Source: Deltaproteobacteria bacterium (GTDB lineage: Bacteria; Myxococcota_A; Polyangia; Polyangiales; Ga0077539). From it: a DNA stretch of 64,000 nt. Every line of letters starts with the position of its first letter. Positions within the stretch are counted from its first letter, which is position 1. The translations under genes were made by a program, and so were the position numbers. The stretch covers positions 162,159-226,158 of the forward strand of contig JADJAE010000005.1 of assembly GCA_016704445.1 (NCBI GenBank), read 5' to 3'. Positions 36,466 through 47,199 of the stretch are shown here, in pieces. A model generated the notes under the pieces. It was not told the origin of the DNA, made no database searches, and saw nothing but the letters and a program-made list of their open reading frames with translations.

Positions 36466-36975
36466 TCAGTTGAACTTGATCATCGCCGCGAGGGTCCTCG
36501 CCACCTCGCGCGCCCTGGTGAGCACCCGGTTGGCGAAGACCTCGACCTCGCCCGCGGACACCATCACGAAGGCCCCCGGGACCCTCATCACCACCTTCTC
36601 CGTGGCCGTCACCGTGAAGGCCCTCGCCGCCACGTCCACGTCCCCGTCCCGGCCCACGGTCAGCGCCCTCGCGGTCTGCAGCGTGCCCACGATCAGGGGC
36701 GCTTCGCCGAGCTCCAGCACCACCCTCGCGCCCGACGCCCTCGCGGCCTCGATGAGCGCGCCGTCGACCGACGCGTCCACCCCCGCAAGCGCCTCCGCGC
36801 CGCCCGCTCGCACCCTCCACGAGTCCCCTTCGCGAGCCACCACCGTGGCCAGCACCAGCGACGCCCCCGCCAGCCGCGCGACCGCCGCCGTGGTCTCCGC
36901 CGCCTCCCTCACCGCCGCGGTCTCCGGTGCGCGCCCTACTCCCGACTTCACTGCGCTTCTCTTCATGGCCACCAC
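36466..36975 (-). CDS. DUF3540 protein of T6SS islands
   Basis: 169 residues. The N-terminal third is polar and Ala-rich. The rest is a series of short strands (GALIEAARASGARVVLELGE, VDVAARAFTVTATEKVVMRV) ending in a helix, as in DUF3540 proteins found between vgrG and PAAR-like genes. The regular repeats suggest a short beta-helix that could extend the spike. GTG 36975 has AAGGGG 7 bp upstream; ATG 36966 is the alternative. It lies 16 bp after vgrG. Confidence 0.78.
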   Translation of the reverse strand: MVAMKRSAVKSGVGRAPETAAVREAAETTAAVARLAGASLVLATVVAREGDSWRVRAGGAEALAGVDASVDGALIEAARASGARVVLELGEAPLIVGTLQTARALTVGRDGDVDVAARAFTVTATEKVVMRVPGAFVMVSAGEVEVFANRVLTRAREVARTLAAMIKFN

Positions 36976-36991
36976 CCTATCGCCCCTTCGA

Positions 36992-39619
36992 CTACGTCGG
37001 ACCGATCGACGGGTCGGTCACGTCCAGCCCCGCGCTGCCCTCGATGGTCACGTTCAAGCCTGAGATCACCACGCCGCCGCTGTCGACGACGATCTCCGAC
37101 AGCCCGCACTTGAGCGTGATCTTTCCTCCCGCCGTGACCTTCATCCTCGACCCGGTCACCGCCGCCGCCCCCTTGGCGCTCATCGAGTGACCGCCCCCGA
37201 TGGTCTGCCTCACGACCCCCGCCACGTTGACCGCCATCGCCGACGCCGCGTCGAAGCTCAAGCCCCCGGAGGTCATCAGCACGTAGCTCCCGGTGAGCTC
37301 GGTCTTCGACCCCTTGGTGTTCTCCATCTTCGACCCCGCGGTGAGCTCGATCTTCGCCGCGCCGATGGTGTCCTTCGCGCTGCCTCCCACGTTGAAGGTC
37401 ACCCCGTAGGCCGAGTTGATGAGCGCGATCGCCCCGATGCTCTCGGTCACGTCGCCGCCCACCACCGTCCCCCAGACGCCGCTGCCCGCGCCGCCCGCGG
37501 TGTTGCTGGCGCTGGCGTTCTCACCACCACCACCACCACCACCGGGAGGCATCGAGCCGTTGGCGATGGCCGCCGAGGTCCCCGCCGCGTCGCTCGCGGC
37601 CTCCGCCCCGGCGGGCGTGTCGGCGCCGGCCACCCCGTGGTGCCCATCGGCCGCGAGCGCCGCGCCCGGCGACTGCACCAGCCCCGCCGCAGGACCGGCC
37701 AGATGCATCACCGGCCCCATCGCCGCGCGCGCCCGGTTGAGCGCCGGGAGCATCGGCCCCAGCAGGGCAGCCTGCGCCCTGGACGCAGCCGCCGCCTTGA
37801 TCCCTTCGGCCGCCGCCACCGCCTCTCGCTTGATGATCTCCAGCACCGCCGCGCCGGGAGAGCCCACCTTCACGTTCTCCATCGCGCCCACCGAGAGGCT
37901 CATGGCGCCGACGATCTCCTCGGTCGCGCTCTGGTCGACGCCCACCGTGCGGTTTGCCCCCACGGAGATGCTCTCGTCGCCCGCCACCTTGCCCGAGTCC
38001 GATCCCTCGACCGACATGCTCTCGTTGCCCGACACCGCCGCGCTGCGCTTGCCGACCACCGTGCGCGTCGCGTTGGCGCCGACGTTGAGGATCCGGTCGT
38101 GGGCCACCACCACGTTGATGTCGTGGCCACCGTTGATGGCCACCCGCTGCGCCCCGGCGCTGTCGTCCAGCATCACCTCGTTGGTCGCCCCCCGACCGGG
38201 CAGGCTGTACGACTTGTGGCCCGTGACGGCCTTCTCCGCGGGCAGCGAATACGACGGTGGAAAGAGCGCGTTGTAGACCTGACCGAAGCACACCGGGCGG
38301 TCGGGGTCGCCGTCGAGAAACTCCACCAGCACCTCCCAGCCGATGCGGGGAATGGCCACCGAGCCGGTGGTATGCGCCTGCGACACCCGCACCCAGCAGG
38401 TGGTGTGCTCGTCGAGCTTGCCCTCGCGATCCCAGTGAAACTGCAGCTTCACCCGGCCAAGGGCGTCGCAGTAGATCTCCTGCCCGGAGGGACCGGTCAC
38501 CCGAGCGGTCTGAAGCCCCACCACCCTCGGCCAGGGAGTGCGCCTCGGCGTCCGGAAGGGCTTCGCCTTCGGGATCATCTCCAGCGTCACCACGCACTCC
38601 GGATCGCCCTGGTCGACCAGCGCCCCGTCCCCCGTCTCGGCGTCGATGCGCACGCGCAGCCGCTGCCCGATCACCATCCACTCCGCGTCGTCGGTCGGGT
38701 GCCCCGACACCTGGAGCCAGCGCGCCGTCGAGAGCGTGATGGCGTTGGTCTCCGCGGTCACCACGTCGTGCGCCACCCGGAGCGACTCCAGCGTGTCCTG
38801 CGCCCTGCGCTGCCCCACCGGGAGGTCGTCGTAGTGCCCCGGCTGCTCGTACCACTCCAGCGTCCCCGCCGCGGAGGCGTCGCTGGCCTGCGCGAACATC
38901 TCCTCGGAGGGGTGCTCCCGGTCGTAGTCGTTCATCGCGACGCGGGCGGGGGTGAGGGCGCCGCGGCGGTGCCAGCTCCAGAGCCGCAGCCCCCGTCCGT
39001 GGAGGCCGAGGTCGGGCGTGAAGATCACCTCCCCGGGCGTGTTGCGAGGCGCGGTCGGCGTCTGGTCGCCGAAGACCATCACCACCCCGTCGGCGGAGTG
39101 CTCGAAGGCGAACCAGATTCCCTCCTCCTCCAGCAGGCGGCGCACGAAGGCGAGGTCGCTCTCGTCATACTGCACGCAGTATTTCCGGACGTTGTAGTTG
39201 CGCCCGAGACCCCAGCGGGTCTCCTCCTCCGGAACGCCCGCGTCCCGCAGCACCCGGCGCACGATGTCAGGCACGTCGAGGTCCTGGTGGATGCGGTAGC
39301 CGTGACGCCACGCGAGCACCGCCGCGCGAGGCACCACCGTCGCCCGACAGCGGATGCTCGTCGCCCCCTCGTCGTCCGTGGCCGCCACCTCCAGGGACTC
39401 GATCTCCCCGCCCACGAAGCGCTCCTGCTCGTCGTCGTCGGTGAGCGTCACCAGCACCGTCGACCCGGTCGCCCGGGTGAAGGCCACCTCGTCGGCGCTC
39501 AGGTCGACCTCGTAGCGGTAGAGCTCGCCCAGGCGCTCCTCGCCTCGCACCGCGTGGACGGTGTTGTGCCCCGGAAACGCCCCGCCCACCAGGCTCGCGC
39601 GCAGTCGTTGCTGGCTCAT
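36992..39619 (-). CDS. vgrG: VgrG/TssI spike protein with Ala/Gly-rich insert
   Basis: 875 residues, longer than usual (about 640-750). The gp27-like N-terminus (RYEVDLSADEVAFTRATGS, YCVQYDESDLAFVRRLLEEE) is followed by the gp5-like OB fold with GRVKLQFHWDREG and IPRIGWEVLVEFLDGDPDRP, then a beta-helix of Gly/Ser/Thr/Val repeats. The helix is interrupted at about 585-715 by an Ala-rich stretch with a Gly7 run, not seen in its two neighbours. It is the third of three consecutive vgrG genes, with 1 bp between it and the previous stop. The trimer forms the puncturing tip of the T6SS tube; no core sheath genes are in the window. Confidence 0.93.
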   Translation of the reverse strand: MSQQRLRASLVGGAFPGHNTVHAVRGEERLGELYRYEVDLSADEVAFTRATGSTVLVTLTDDDEQERFVGGEIESLEVAATDDEGATSIRCRATVVPRAAVLAWRHGYRIHQDLDVPDIVRRVLRDAGVPEEETRWGLGRNYNVRKYCVQYDESDLAFVRRLLEEEGIWFAFEHSADGVVMVFGDQTPTAPRNTPGEVIFTPDLGLHGRGLRLWSWHRRGALTPARVAMNDYDREHPSEEMFAQASDASAAGTLEWYEQPGHYDDLPVGQRRAQDTLESLRVAHDVVTAETNAITLSTARWLQVSGHPTDDAEWMVIGQRLRVRIDAETGDGALVDQGDPECVVTLEMIPKAKPFRTPRRTPWPRVVGLQTARVTGPSGQEIYCDALGRVKLQFHWDREGKLDEHTTCWVRVSQAHTTGSVAIPRIGWEVLVEFLDGDPDRPVCFGQVYNALFPPSYSLPAEKAVTGHKSYSLPGRGATNEVMLDDSAGAQRVAINGGHDINVVVAHDRILNVGANATRTVVGKRSAAVSGNESMSVEGSDSGKVAGDESISVGANRTVGVDQSATEEIVGAMSLSVGAMENVKVGSPGAAVLEIIKREAVAAAEGIKAAAASRAQAALLGPMLPALNRARAAMGPVMHLAGPAAGLVQSPGAALAADGHHGVAGADTPAGAEAASDAAGTSAAIANGSMPPGGGGGGGENASASNTAGGAGSGVWGTVVGGDVTESIGAIALINSAYGVTFNVGGSAKDTIGAAKIELTAGSKMENTKGSKTELTGSYVLMTSGGLSFDAASAMAVNVAGVVRQTIGGGHSMSAKGAAAVTGSRMKVTAGGKITLKCGLSEIVVDSGGVVISGLNVTIEGSAGLDVTDPSIGPT

Positions 39620-39620
39620 C

Positions 39621-41837
39621 TCAGTTGCTCCGGTGCAACACCTGACCGAGGGTCTTGGCCCCGGTGAGGTCGACCTTCGGGGCCTTGATGGAGATCGCCC
39701 CCGACGACGACAGCTTGATCACGCAGGCCCCCGCCAGCACCGTGATGCTGCTCTTGGCCTCGATCACCACGTCCGAGGCCTTCACGCTCACGCCGCCCCC
39801 CGCGGTGAGCGCCAGCGCCGCGTCCGCCGTGTCGGTGCGGCTGCCGCTGCACTTGATGATCTCCGCCGCGGCCGTCTCCGTGTAGGCCGCCGAGCAGTTC
39901 ACCGAGATCTGCTTGGCGCGGATGAGCTCCACCGCCCCCACCATCAGCTTGCGCGATCCCCCGGCGTCGCTGGTGTTCGATCGGCCGCACACCTCGATGA
40001 GCGCCGCGCCCACCTTCGTCGTAGCGCTCCCCACCACGTTGCGGTTGTACCCGGCGATGGCCGTCACGCACTGCATCCCTCCCACGGTGCGGGTCAGCGA
40101 CCCCTTGACCTGCTCGGAGAGGTCTCCCCCCACGGTGAGCAACCTCGCCGCCCCCACGGTGGTGCTCGCGCTCCCCCCCACGTTCTCCCCGAGCGTGCCT
40201 CCCACGTTGAGCGACTGCGACCCTCCCACGCTCAGCGTCCGGGCGCCTCCCACCTGCCGCTGGTGCACCGTGCCCACGCTCATCGAGTGGTTGCCCCCGA
40301 TGGTCACCGCCTCGTCGTGGTCGGCGTGCCAGACGCCGTCGTGCTCGATGGAGACGGTCATGTCCTTCGAGGCGTTGAGGAAGATCTCCTCGTCCCCGGC
40401 GCCGTCCTCGAAGCGCATCTCGTTCGCCCCGGGGCCTCCCCCGGTGGTGGCGGTCTGCATCGAGGTGCGCGTCGCGTTGTCCGGCAGCGCATACGGAACC
40501 GACAGCTCGACGTTGTACAGGTGCCCGCTCACGAAGGGCCGGTCGCGCTCGCCGAGCTCGTGGTCGACCACCACCTCGAAGTCCTTGCGCGGGTGCATCA
40601 TCGCGCCGCCCAGCATCGCCTGCCCCACGCGCATCCAGGTCGAGCTGCGGTCGTCCGTGGGGCGCGATCGGTCCCACGGGAAGCGCACCTTCACCCTGCC
40701 GAAATCGTCCGTGTGGATCTCCTCCCCCGAAGGCGTCGTCACCCAGGCTACGACCGGCCCGCTGGTCTCCTTCGCGGCAACCGCTCCGTCGGGCCTCCAC
40801 GCCGCCTCGCGGGTCTTCGCCTCCCATCGGCACGCGTGGCTCGTCTCGGTCACCCCGTCGCGCCTCGTGACCGCCCCCTCGTGCTCCGTGCGCGTCACCA
40901 CCAGCGCCCCGTTGAGCGAGGACCTCGGGTGGCCCTCCACGGAGAAGCGACGACCGGGCTCCAGCAGGTAGCAGTCGCTCAGCCCCGAGAGCCGGTGACA
41001 GCGGGATCGCATCCGCTCCAGCGCCTCCTGCGCCCGCCGCTTGCCCTCCGACACGTCGGTGAAGCCGCCGGGGTGGTCGTAGTGCTCGTGCCCCGCGTCC
41101 CTGGGAGAGCGAGCCTCCGCGGTGAGGTCGAGCGAAGGGCGCGTCAGGTCGTAGTCGCGGCGCACCACCCCCTCGAAGGACACGGCGCGCGTCTCCCTCA
41201 CATCCCACACGACGTTCTCCGAGAGCTGCGTCGAGGCGCGGTCGAGGAGCGTCTCGACCCCCTCCATGGGGGCTGTTCCCTGGTCGTCGTCGAAGAAGAC
41301 CACCGTGTCCTCGGACTCCTCGTGCCTCACGGTGAAGCCGATGCCCTCGTCCTGGAGCAGCCTCCGCACGAAGTCCCAGTCGGTCTCGTCATACTGGACC
41401 ACGTAAGCGCGCACCGAGGGCGAGCGGGTGTTCATCCACCGGGCCATCGACCCGAGGCCGCGGCCGTCGAGCACCGCCTGGACGATGTCCTGCACCGACT
41501 TCTTCTGGAAGATCCTGCTGTCTCGCGCGTGCTTGAGCGTGAGCACCCTCGCGCCCACCAGCGCCCTCAGCGACCCCCGGCCGTCGGCGTCCCTCACGCT
41601 GCCGTCGGCCTCCAGCACCACGCCGTGGAAGAACCTCGTCGCGTCCCGATCGGCGCTCAGCCGGAGCGAGGCCTTCTTGCCGATGAGCGAGAGCGCGTCC
41701 ACCGGCTCGGAGAGCCCTACCTCGACCTCCAGGGTCGACCCCTCGGAGAGCGCCTCTCGGGCGACGAAGCGCATCACCGACGCCGGGCCCGCGAGCCCGT
41801 CGATCTCCAACGCGAAGGCCATCCCCGGTGCAGTCAT
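39621..41837 (-). CDS. vgrG: VgrG/TssI spike protein
   Basis: 738 residues, standard length. Landmarks are YVVQYDETDWDFVRRLLQDE in the gp27-like part, IHTDDFGRVKVRFPWDRSR and MMHPRKDFEVVVDHELGERD in the gp5 core, and a long beta-helix (about 500-710) ending in AIKINAPKV-like strands without an added enzymatic domain. The ribosome site GGGGAGGGG lies 4 bp before ATG 41837. It lies 18 bp after the first vgrG; sequence differs strongly from its neighbours, so it is not a recent copy. Confidence 0.95.
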   Translation of the reverse strand: MTAPGMAFALEIDGLAGPASVMRFVAREALSEGSTLEVEVGLSEPVDALSLIGKKASLRLSADRDATRFFHGVVLEADGSVRDADGRGSLRALVGARVLTLKHARDSRIFQKKSVQDIVQAVLDGRGLGSMARWMNTRSPSVRAYVVQYDETDWDFVRRLLQDEGIGFTVRHEESEDTVVFFDDDQGTAPMEGVETLLDRASTQLSENVVWDVRETRAVSFEGVVRRDYDLTRPSLDLTAEARSPRDAGHEHYDHPGGFTDVSEGKRRAQEALERMRSRCHRLSGLSDCYLLEPGRRFSVEGHPRSSLNGALVVTRTEHEGAVTRRDGVTETSHACRWEAKTREAAWRPDGAVAAKETSGPVVAWVTTPSGEEIHTDDFGRVKVRFPWDRSRPTDDRSSTWMRVGQAMLGGAMMHPRKDFEVVVDHELGERDRPFVSGHLYNVELSVPYALPDNATRTSMQTATTGGGPGANEMRFEDGAGDEEIFLNASKDMTVSIEHDGVWHADHDEAVTIGGNHSMSVGTVHQRQVGGARTLSVGGSQSLNVGGTLGENVGGSASTTVGAARLLTVGGDLSEQVKGSLTRTVGGMQCVTAIAGYNRNVVGSATTKVGAALIEVCGRSNTSDAGGSRKLMVGAVELIRAKQISVNCSAAYTETAAAEIIKCSGSRTDTADAALALTAGGGVSVKASDVVIEAKSSITVLAGACVIKLSSSGAISIKAPKVDLTGAKTLGQVLHRSN

Positions 41838-41855
41838 CGATCCCCTCCCCCGCCC

Positions 41856-44075
41856 TCAGCCCTTGTAGTTGATGCGCCCCTTGAGGGTGATCGACGCGGT
41901 GCCCTTCACGGCCAGCGACGGTCCCTCGAAGGTCACCTTGCCGCCGCGGGCGATGAGCTTGCCTCCGCCCGCGGAGAGCGTGAGCCCACCAGGGACGGTG
42001 ATCACCACCGCGCGCGCCCCGAGCGTGAAGGCCCCCCCGCACTTCGACACGAAGGGACCGCCCACCGTGAAGGCCAGCGCCCCCTTGGCGTTGGCGGTGA
42101 TGTCCCCGCCCACCTTCTCCATCACGGCGCCGGTGACCAGGGTCTTGCTCCCTCCGATCACCTCGGTGTGGCCCTTCGCGGTCACCTCGATGCGGGCCCC
42201 GCCGATGGTCTCCTCCCTCGATCCCCCGACGGACTCCGCGATCACCGTGGCGCTGTTGATCATCTGCACCGCGCCGACCGTGCGCGACGCGCTGCCGTTG
42301 AAGGTCTCGCTCACCTTGTTGGCGAGCACCATCATCATCCCGCCGATGTCCTCGGTGCGCGACCCGTTGACCGTCACGCTCTGGTTCTTGGCGACCTTCC
42401 AGGTGTCCGTGGCGCCGATGGTGACGGTGCGGGAGGCGTTGGTCTCCAGGGCCGTGTCGCCCGTCACGCTGGTCGACTGGTTGCCCGCGACGGAGACGTC
42501 CTCGGTCTTCGCCACGCTGGCCGTGCGGGTGAGCGTCACCTGCTCGGTCGCGTCGACGGTCACCTTCTCCGTGAGGTCGTGCGAGGCGTGCAGCGCGAAG
42601 TCCCGGCTCGCGTGCACGAAGAACATCATCCCCCCGTTGCCGTCCTGAAGCCGCAGCTCGTTGGTGCCCGCCCCGCCGGGGTAGGTCGAGGTCTGCCACG
42701 CACCCTGCGTCTTCTCTCCGGGCAGCCCGTAGGGCGGCATCGTCTCCTGGTTGTAGAGCTTCTGGAGCACCACCGGCCGGTCGGGGTCGCCGTTCTCGAA
42801 GCCCACGTCGACCTCCCAGCCCACGCGAGGGAGCATCATCGCGCCCGCGGTGTTGGCCTGCTGCACCCGCATCCAGCAGGTCGCCCGATCGTCCACGGAC
42901 CCCTCGCGGTCCCAGTAGAAGTGCACCTTCACCCGGCCCTGCTCGTCGACGTGGATCTCCTCCCCCGACGGCCCGGCGATCACGGCGCTCTCCTTGCCCG
43001 CCACGCGAGGCCTCGGGGTGACCCTCGCCGAGCGATACGGAACACTCACCGGGATGGCCTCGAAGCGCACCTGGAGACTCTGCCGACCGGCCTCGTCGGG
43101 GTGCCTCGCGGGGTCGCGGAAGTGCATCTTCAGGGAGGTCACCAGCCACGGCTGACAGAGGTGATCGGGCCTCGCTCCCTCCAGGGTGAAGCGCCTCCCT
43201 GGCGCCAGTCGCAGGCAGTTGGAGCGCCCCCGCAGCACGTTGCGCGCGGCGACCTGGGCCTCGCGGCGGTCACGCGCCCGACGGCCTCCGTCGCGGGTGT
43301 CGGCGAAGCCTCCGGGGTACTCCTGGCGGAAGCGCGTGGGGCCGTCGTCGCCTCGCGCCTCGGCCTCCAGCACCCGGGTGGGGTTCTCCTGGTTCCAGTC
43401 GTGGGTGATGTGGACGTCGGAGCGGAGCTGCGAGGCGAAGACCAGGTCGTTCACGCACTCCCGGGCGACGTGATCGGTCTTCGAGAAGACCATGCGGGAC
43501 TCGCCATCGAGGTCGGAGAAGGCCGCCGCGGAGTCGCCGAGGCGCATCACATGGCGACCGGGCGAGTGCTCGAAGGCGTAGAAGATCCCCTCGTCTTCGA
43601 GCAGGCGGGAGACGAAGTCGAACTCCGTCTCGCGGTACTGCACGCAGTACGCGCGAGGGGGATAGGTTCGGGTGGTGGCCCAGGCCACGTCGTCGTCGGT
43701 GAGCCCGGCGTCACGGAGCACCCGGCGGATCACCCCGGTCGCGTCGAGGTCCTGGAAGATGCGGCTGCGGTGGCGGAAGCGGAGCCCGGAGACCTTGGGG
43801 CGTAGCGTGAGCTGGTAGACCCAGCGGCCGTCGAGACCGCCTGCGAAGGAGGCCTCCTCGATGACGCCGTGCCACGCCCGGGGCTCGGAGTCGGCCTCCG
43901 CGAGGTAGACCGTGGCGCCCGTCCAGAGCAGGGCTTCGAGGTCGGCGTCGGGGGTGTCGAGGGCCATCTCGACAGAGAGGGTGAAGGGGCGGGACAGGGC
44001 GTCGTCGAGGCGGAGGTCCCACACCTCGCCGGCCCCCGGCTGCGCGTCCAACTCGATCCAGCTTCGAGCGTGCAC
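41856..44075 (-). CDS. vgrG: VgrG/TssI spike protein
   Basis: 739 residues. The gp27-like part has YCVQYRETEFDFVSRLLEDE, the gp5 core IHVDEQGRVKVHFYWDREG and MLPRVGWEVDVGFENGDPDR, and the beta-helix covers about 520-735, again with no C-terminal toxin. It starts with GTG 44075. It is the first gene of the T6SS cargo island, transcribed away from the sigma-54 activator across a 116-bp divergent region. Confidence 0.95.
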   Translation of the reverse strand: MHARSWIELDAQPGAGEVWDLRLDDALSRPFTLSVEMALDTPDADLEALLWTGATVYLAEADSEPRAWHGVIEEASFAGGLDGRWVYQLTLRPKVSGLRFRHRSRIFQDLDATGVIRRVLRDAGLTDDDVAWATTRTYPPRAYCVQYRETEFDFVSRLLEDEGIFYAFEHSPGRHVMRLGDSAAAFSDLDGESRMVFSKTDHVARECVNDLVFASQLRSDVHITHDWNQENPTRVLEAEARGDDGPTRFRQEYPGGFADTRDGGRRARDRREAQVAARNVLRGRSNCLRLAPGRRFTLEGARPDHLCQPWLVTSLKMHFRDPARHPDEAGRQSLQVRFEAIPVSVPYRSARVTPRPRVAGKESAVIAGPSGEEIHVDEQGRVKVHFYWDREGSVDDRATCWMRVQQANTAGAMMLPRVGWEVDVGFENGDPDRPVVLQKLYNQETMPPYGLPGEKTQGAWQTSTYPGGAGTNELRLQDGNGGMMFFVHASRDFALHASHDLTEKVTVDATEQVTLTRTASVAKTEDVSVAGNQSTSVTGDTALETNASRTVTIGATDTWKVAKNQSVTVNGSRTEDIGGMMMVLANKVSETFNGSASRTVGAVQMINSATVIAESVGGSREETIGGARIEVTAKGHTEVIGGSKTLVTGAVMEKVGGDITANAKGALAFTVGGPFVSKCGGAFTLGARAVVITVPGGLTLSAGGGKLIARGGKVTFEGPSLAVKGTASITLKGRINYKG

Positions 44076-44191
44076 AGGGTGCTTCTACCACCCTCAAGGG
44101 CGGAGGGCTTTTCTAGAGGGAGGGACGCTCCCCGCATCGACGCCACTGCCCACTCCGCGAGGGGGAGGCGCGGTAGGGTGGCGACCCGACG
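44076..44191. promoter_or_regulatory. Divergent intergenic region between vgrG island and sigma-54 activator
   Basis: 116 bp. It contains a short hairpin AGGGT...ACCCT (44077-44095) near the vgrG start and an A/T-richer core CTTTTCTAGA. I looked on both strands for the -24/-12 sigma-54 pattern (GG, 10 bp, GC) with TGGC and found no good match, so the activator probably does not act from here or the site is degenerate. Confidence 0.35.
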
Positions 44192-45187
<996 letters not shown>

Positions 45188-45191
45188 GGGC

Positions 45192-47144
45192 TCAGCCGCC
45201 GCCGTCGCGCACGCCCGCGTCGGTCATCGCCCCCGCATCGGGCATCGCCGCAGAGCGGGCGCAGGCGTCGGATCCGTCGGGCCGCGCGCAGGGCATCGGG
45301 TCGCAGGTGTCTCCGACGCCGTCGCCGTCGGCGTCGTCCTGGGCGGTGTTCAGGTCGAAGGGGGGATTGAACACCCGGGGGCAGTTGTCGCGCGCGTTGG
45401 GCACCCCGTCGCCGTCGTCGTCGACGCCCATCATCGGCGCGCCAGGCACCGCGGGGATCATCCCTCCGCCGGCCGCCCTCCTCGCGATGGCCCCGTGCCC
45501 GAAGTCGCAGCGGTCGAGCTCCGGCCCGCCGCAGCGGAAGAGGGGAAAGAGCTCGTAGGCGTAGCAGTGGTTGCCCATGCCCGAGGCCCCGCACATGGCG
45601 TCGGCGCGGCGCGCGGTCTCCAGGGCTCCGGCGATGGCGCCTCGGAGCCCGGCGAGGTCCGAGGGCTGGGCGCAGACCACCTTGCGCACGCCGCAGACGC
45701 CGGACATCCCGCCCGACGACATCCCCTCCGGGACGGCCATGCAGCCCATGCCCGAGACCACCGTCCCTGCCAGCAAGGGCGCGTCCCCGTAGATGGCCCG
45801 GCCCCCCACGATCACCAGGCGCACGTCCTGGGCACGCGCGTCGAGCAGCGCCCGGTAGGGCCTCGTGCGGTCGCCCGCGAAGACCGCGAGGTCGGCCAGG
45901 TAGCCGGGGGCCACCCGACCGAGTTGGTCGTCGAGGTTCATGGCGATGGCGCCGTTGACCGTGGCCATCGCGACGAGCTCGACGTCGCTGAAGGCGCGGG
46001 CGTAGTAGCGCTCGTTGAGGTGCGAGGCGCACTGAAGCTCGCCGATGAGGTTCATGCTGCCCGACGGGGTCCAGTCGACGCCGAGGGCGATGGTGACGCC
46101 GAGCGCCCGGGCGGTGGTGACGTCCGCGGTCTCGCCGTAGAGGTCGATGTTGCTCCGCGGCGACCAGATGAGGTCGGCCTGCACCCGCGCCATGCGGGAG
46201 AGCTGCTGCGTCGAGCACCCGAGGCAGTGGACGACCGCGGTCTTCTCGGTGATCACCCCGTTGCGGTCGGCCACGTCGAACTCCGCCCGGGCGTTGACGT
46301 CGATGCCCTCCGCGATGTGCGGCAGGAAGGCCCGGTACCTCCGGTCGGAGTTCATGCGCATCCGCACCTCGGCGAGGTGCGTGGCGGTGCCTGACTCGTT
46401 GGGCGCCCCGGTGGAGGTGGAGACCAGCACCGAGTCGATGTCCGGGTCGACGAAGGCGTTGCCGAGCCCGCTCGCCACGACCTCGAAGGCGTCGAGGTTG
46501 CGCACCCAGCTACCGATGGTCAGGTCGGTGAGCAGCGAGCCCGAGGTGCCGGCCATGGAGGTGGTGCCGGCCATGGCGAGGCGCACCTCGGCGTAGCGCT
46601 GCGCGAGCCGCTGGTTGGTGCGGCTGGTGGAGCTGAAGGGACGGTGGGGGATCTTGAAGGTGTCGTAGAGCGGCTCGTGGTTGCGCCAGGTGTTGCGGTT
46701 GTCGTAGCGGCGCTCGTGCCGGAAGACCGGCATGTGGTTGTAGTCGGCGTGCTGGTGGGGATCGATCAGCCCGGGGAAGATCACCCCCTCGGAGCACACC
46801 ACCTGGGCGCCCCGGGCGTTGGGGTCGCCGCCGCAGTCGGGCCCTACGCAGGCGATGCGACCGGTGTCCGCGGAGAAGAGCACCTCGCCGTCGCAGAGCA
46901 CCCGGTCGGGGGTGACGACGGTGCCCCGGAGGCGCACGAAGCGGGTGCTGCCGCTCGCGGGGACGCAGCGCCCGAAGGAGGCGGGGCAGCTCTGGGTGAC
47001 GGCTCCGACCGCCGCGTCGCCGGGGATGGCCGGGACGTCGGGGACGTCGACGCCCGGAGAGGCGTCGGGGAGGTCGCCGGGCTCGGACGAGCACGCCCCG
47101 AGGACCCCGATGAAGAGCAGACACCCGAAGCGCCTCGGCAGCAT
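45192..47144 (-). CDS. Amidohydrolase-family lipoprotein with calcium-type TSP3 repeats
   Basis: 650 residues. The signal peptide ends in lipobox LGAC (Cys18). After a Pro/Asp linker comes an imidazolonepropionase-like amidohydrolase domain with metal motif DPHQHAD (about 128-134), a later VVHCLGCS and VTIALGVDWTPSGSMNL. The tail has thrombospondin type-3-like DDDGDGVPNARDNCPRVFNP and DADGDGVGDTCD (about 568-612), which bind calcium. Probably an outer-membrane lipoprotein hydrolysing C-N bonds in an unknown compound. ATG 47144 gives a clean signal. Confidence 0.82.
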   Translation of the reverse strand: MLPRRFGCLLFIGVLGACSSEPGDLPDASPGVDVPDVPAIPGDAAVGAVTQSCPASFGRCVPASGSTRFVRLRGTVVTPDRVLCDGEVLFSADTGRIACVGPDCGGDPNARGAQVVCSEGVIFPGLIDPHQHADYNHMPVFRHERRYDNRNTWRNHEPLYDTFKIPHRPFSSTSRTNQRLAQRYAEVRLAMAGTTSMAGTSGSLLTDLTIGSWVRNLDAFEVVASGLGNAFVDPDIDSVLVSTSTGAPNESGTATHLAEVRMRMNSDRRYRAFLPHIAEGIDVNARAEFDVADRNGVITEKTAVVHCLGCSTQQLSRMARVQADLIWSPRSNIDLYGETADVTTARALGVTIALGVDWTPSGSMNLIGELQCASHLNERYYARAFSDVELVAMATVNGAIAMNLDDQLGRVAPGYLADLAVFAGDRTRPYRALLDARAQDVRLVIVGGRAIYGDAPLLAGTVVSGMGCMAVPEGMSSGGMSGVCGVRKVVCAQPSDLAGLRGAIAGALETARRADAMCGASGMGNHCYAYELFPLFRCGGPELDRCDFGHGAIARRAAGGGMIPAVPGAPMMGVDDDGDGVPNARDNCPRVFNPPFDLNTAQDDADGDGVGDTCDPMPCARPDGSDACARSAAMPDAGAMTDAGVRDGGG

Positions 47145-47199
47145 CGCCGGATCGTTGATGAAGCAGTGGGGCGTTGTCTACCGCCGTCGCGGCGACGGA

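Noticed and set aside
36992..44075. Evolved VgrG proteins with C-terminal toxin domains
   Set aside because: All three end in beta-helix strands without a recognisable extra domain.
44076..44191. Sigma-54 -24/-12 promoter for the vgrG island
   Set aside because: TGGC occurrences (near 44145 minus and 44178 plus) lack GC at the required 10-bp spacing.
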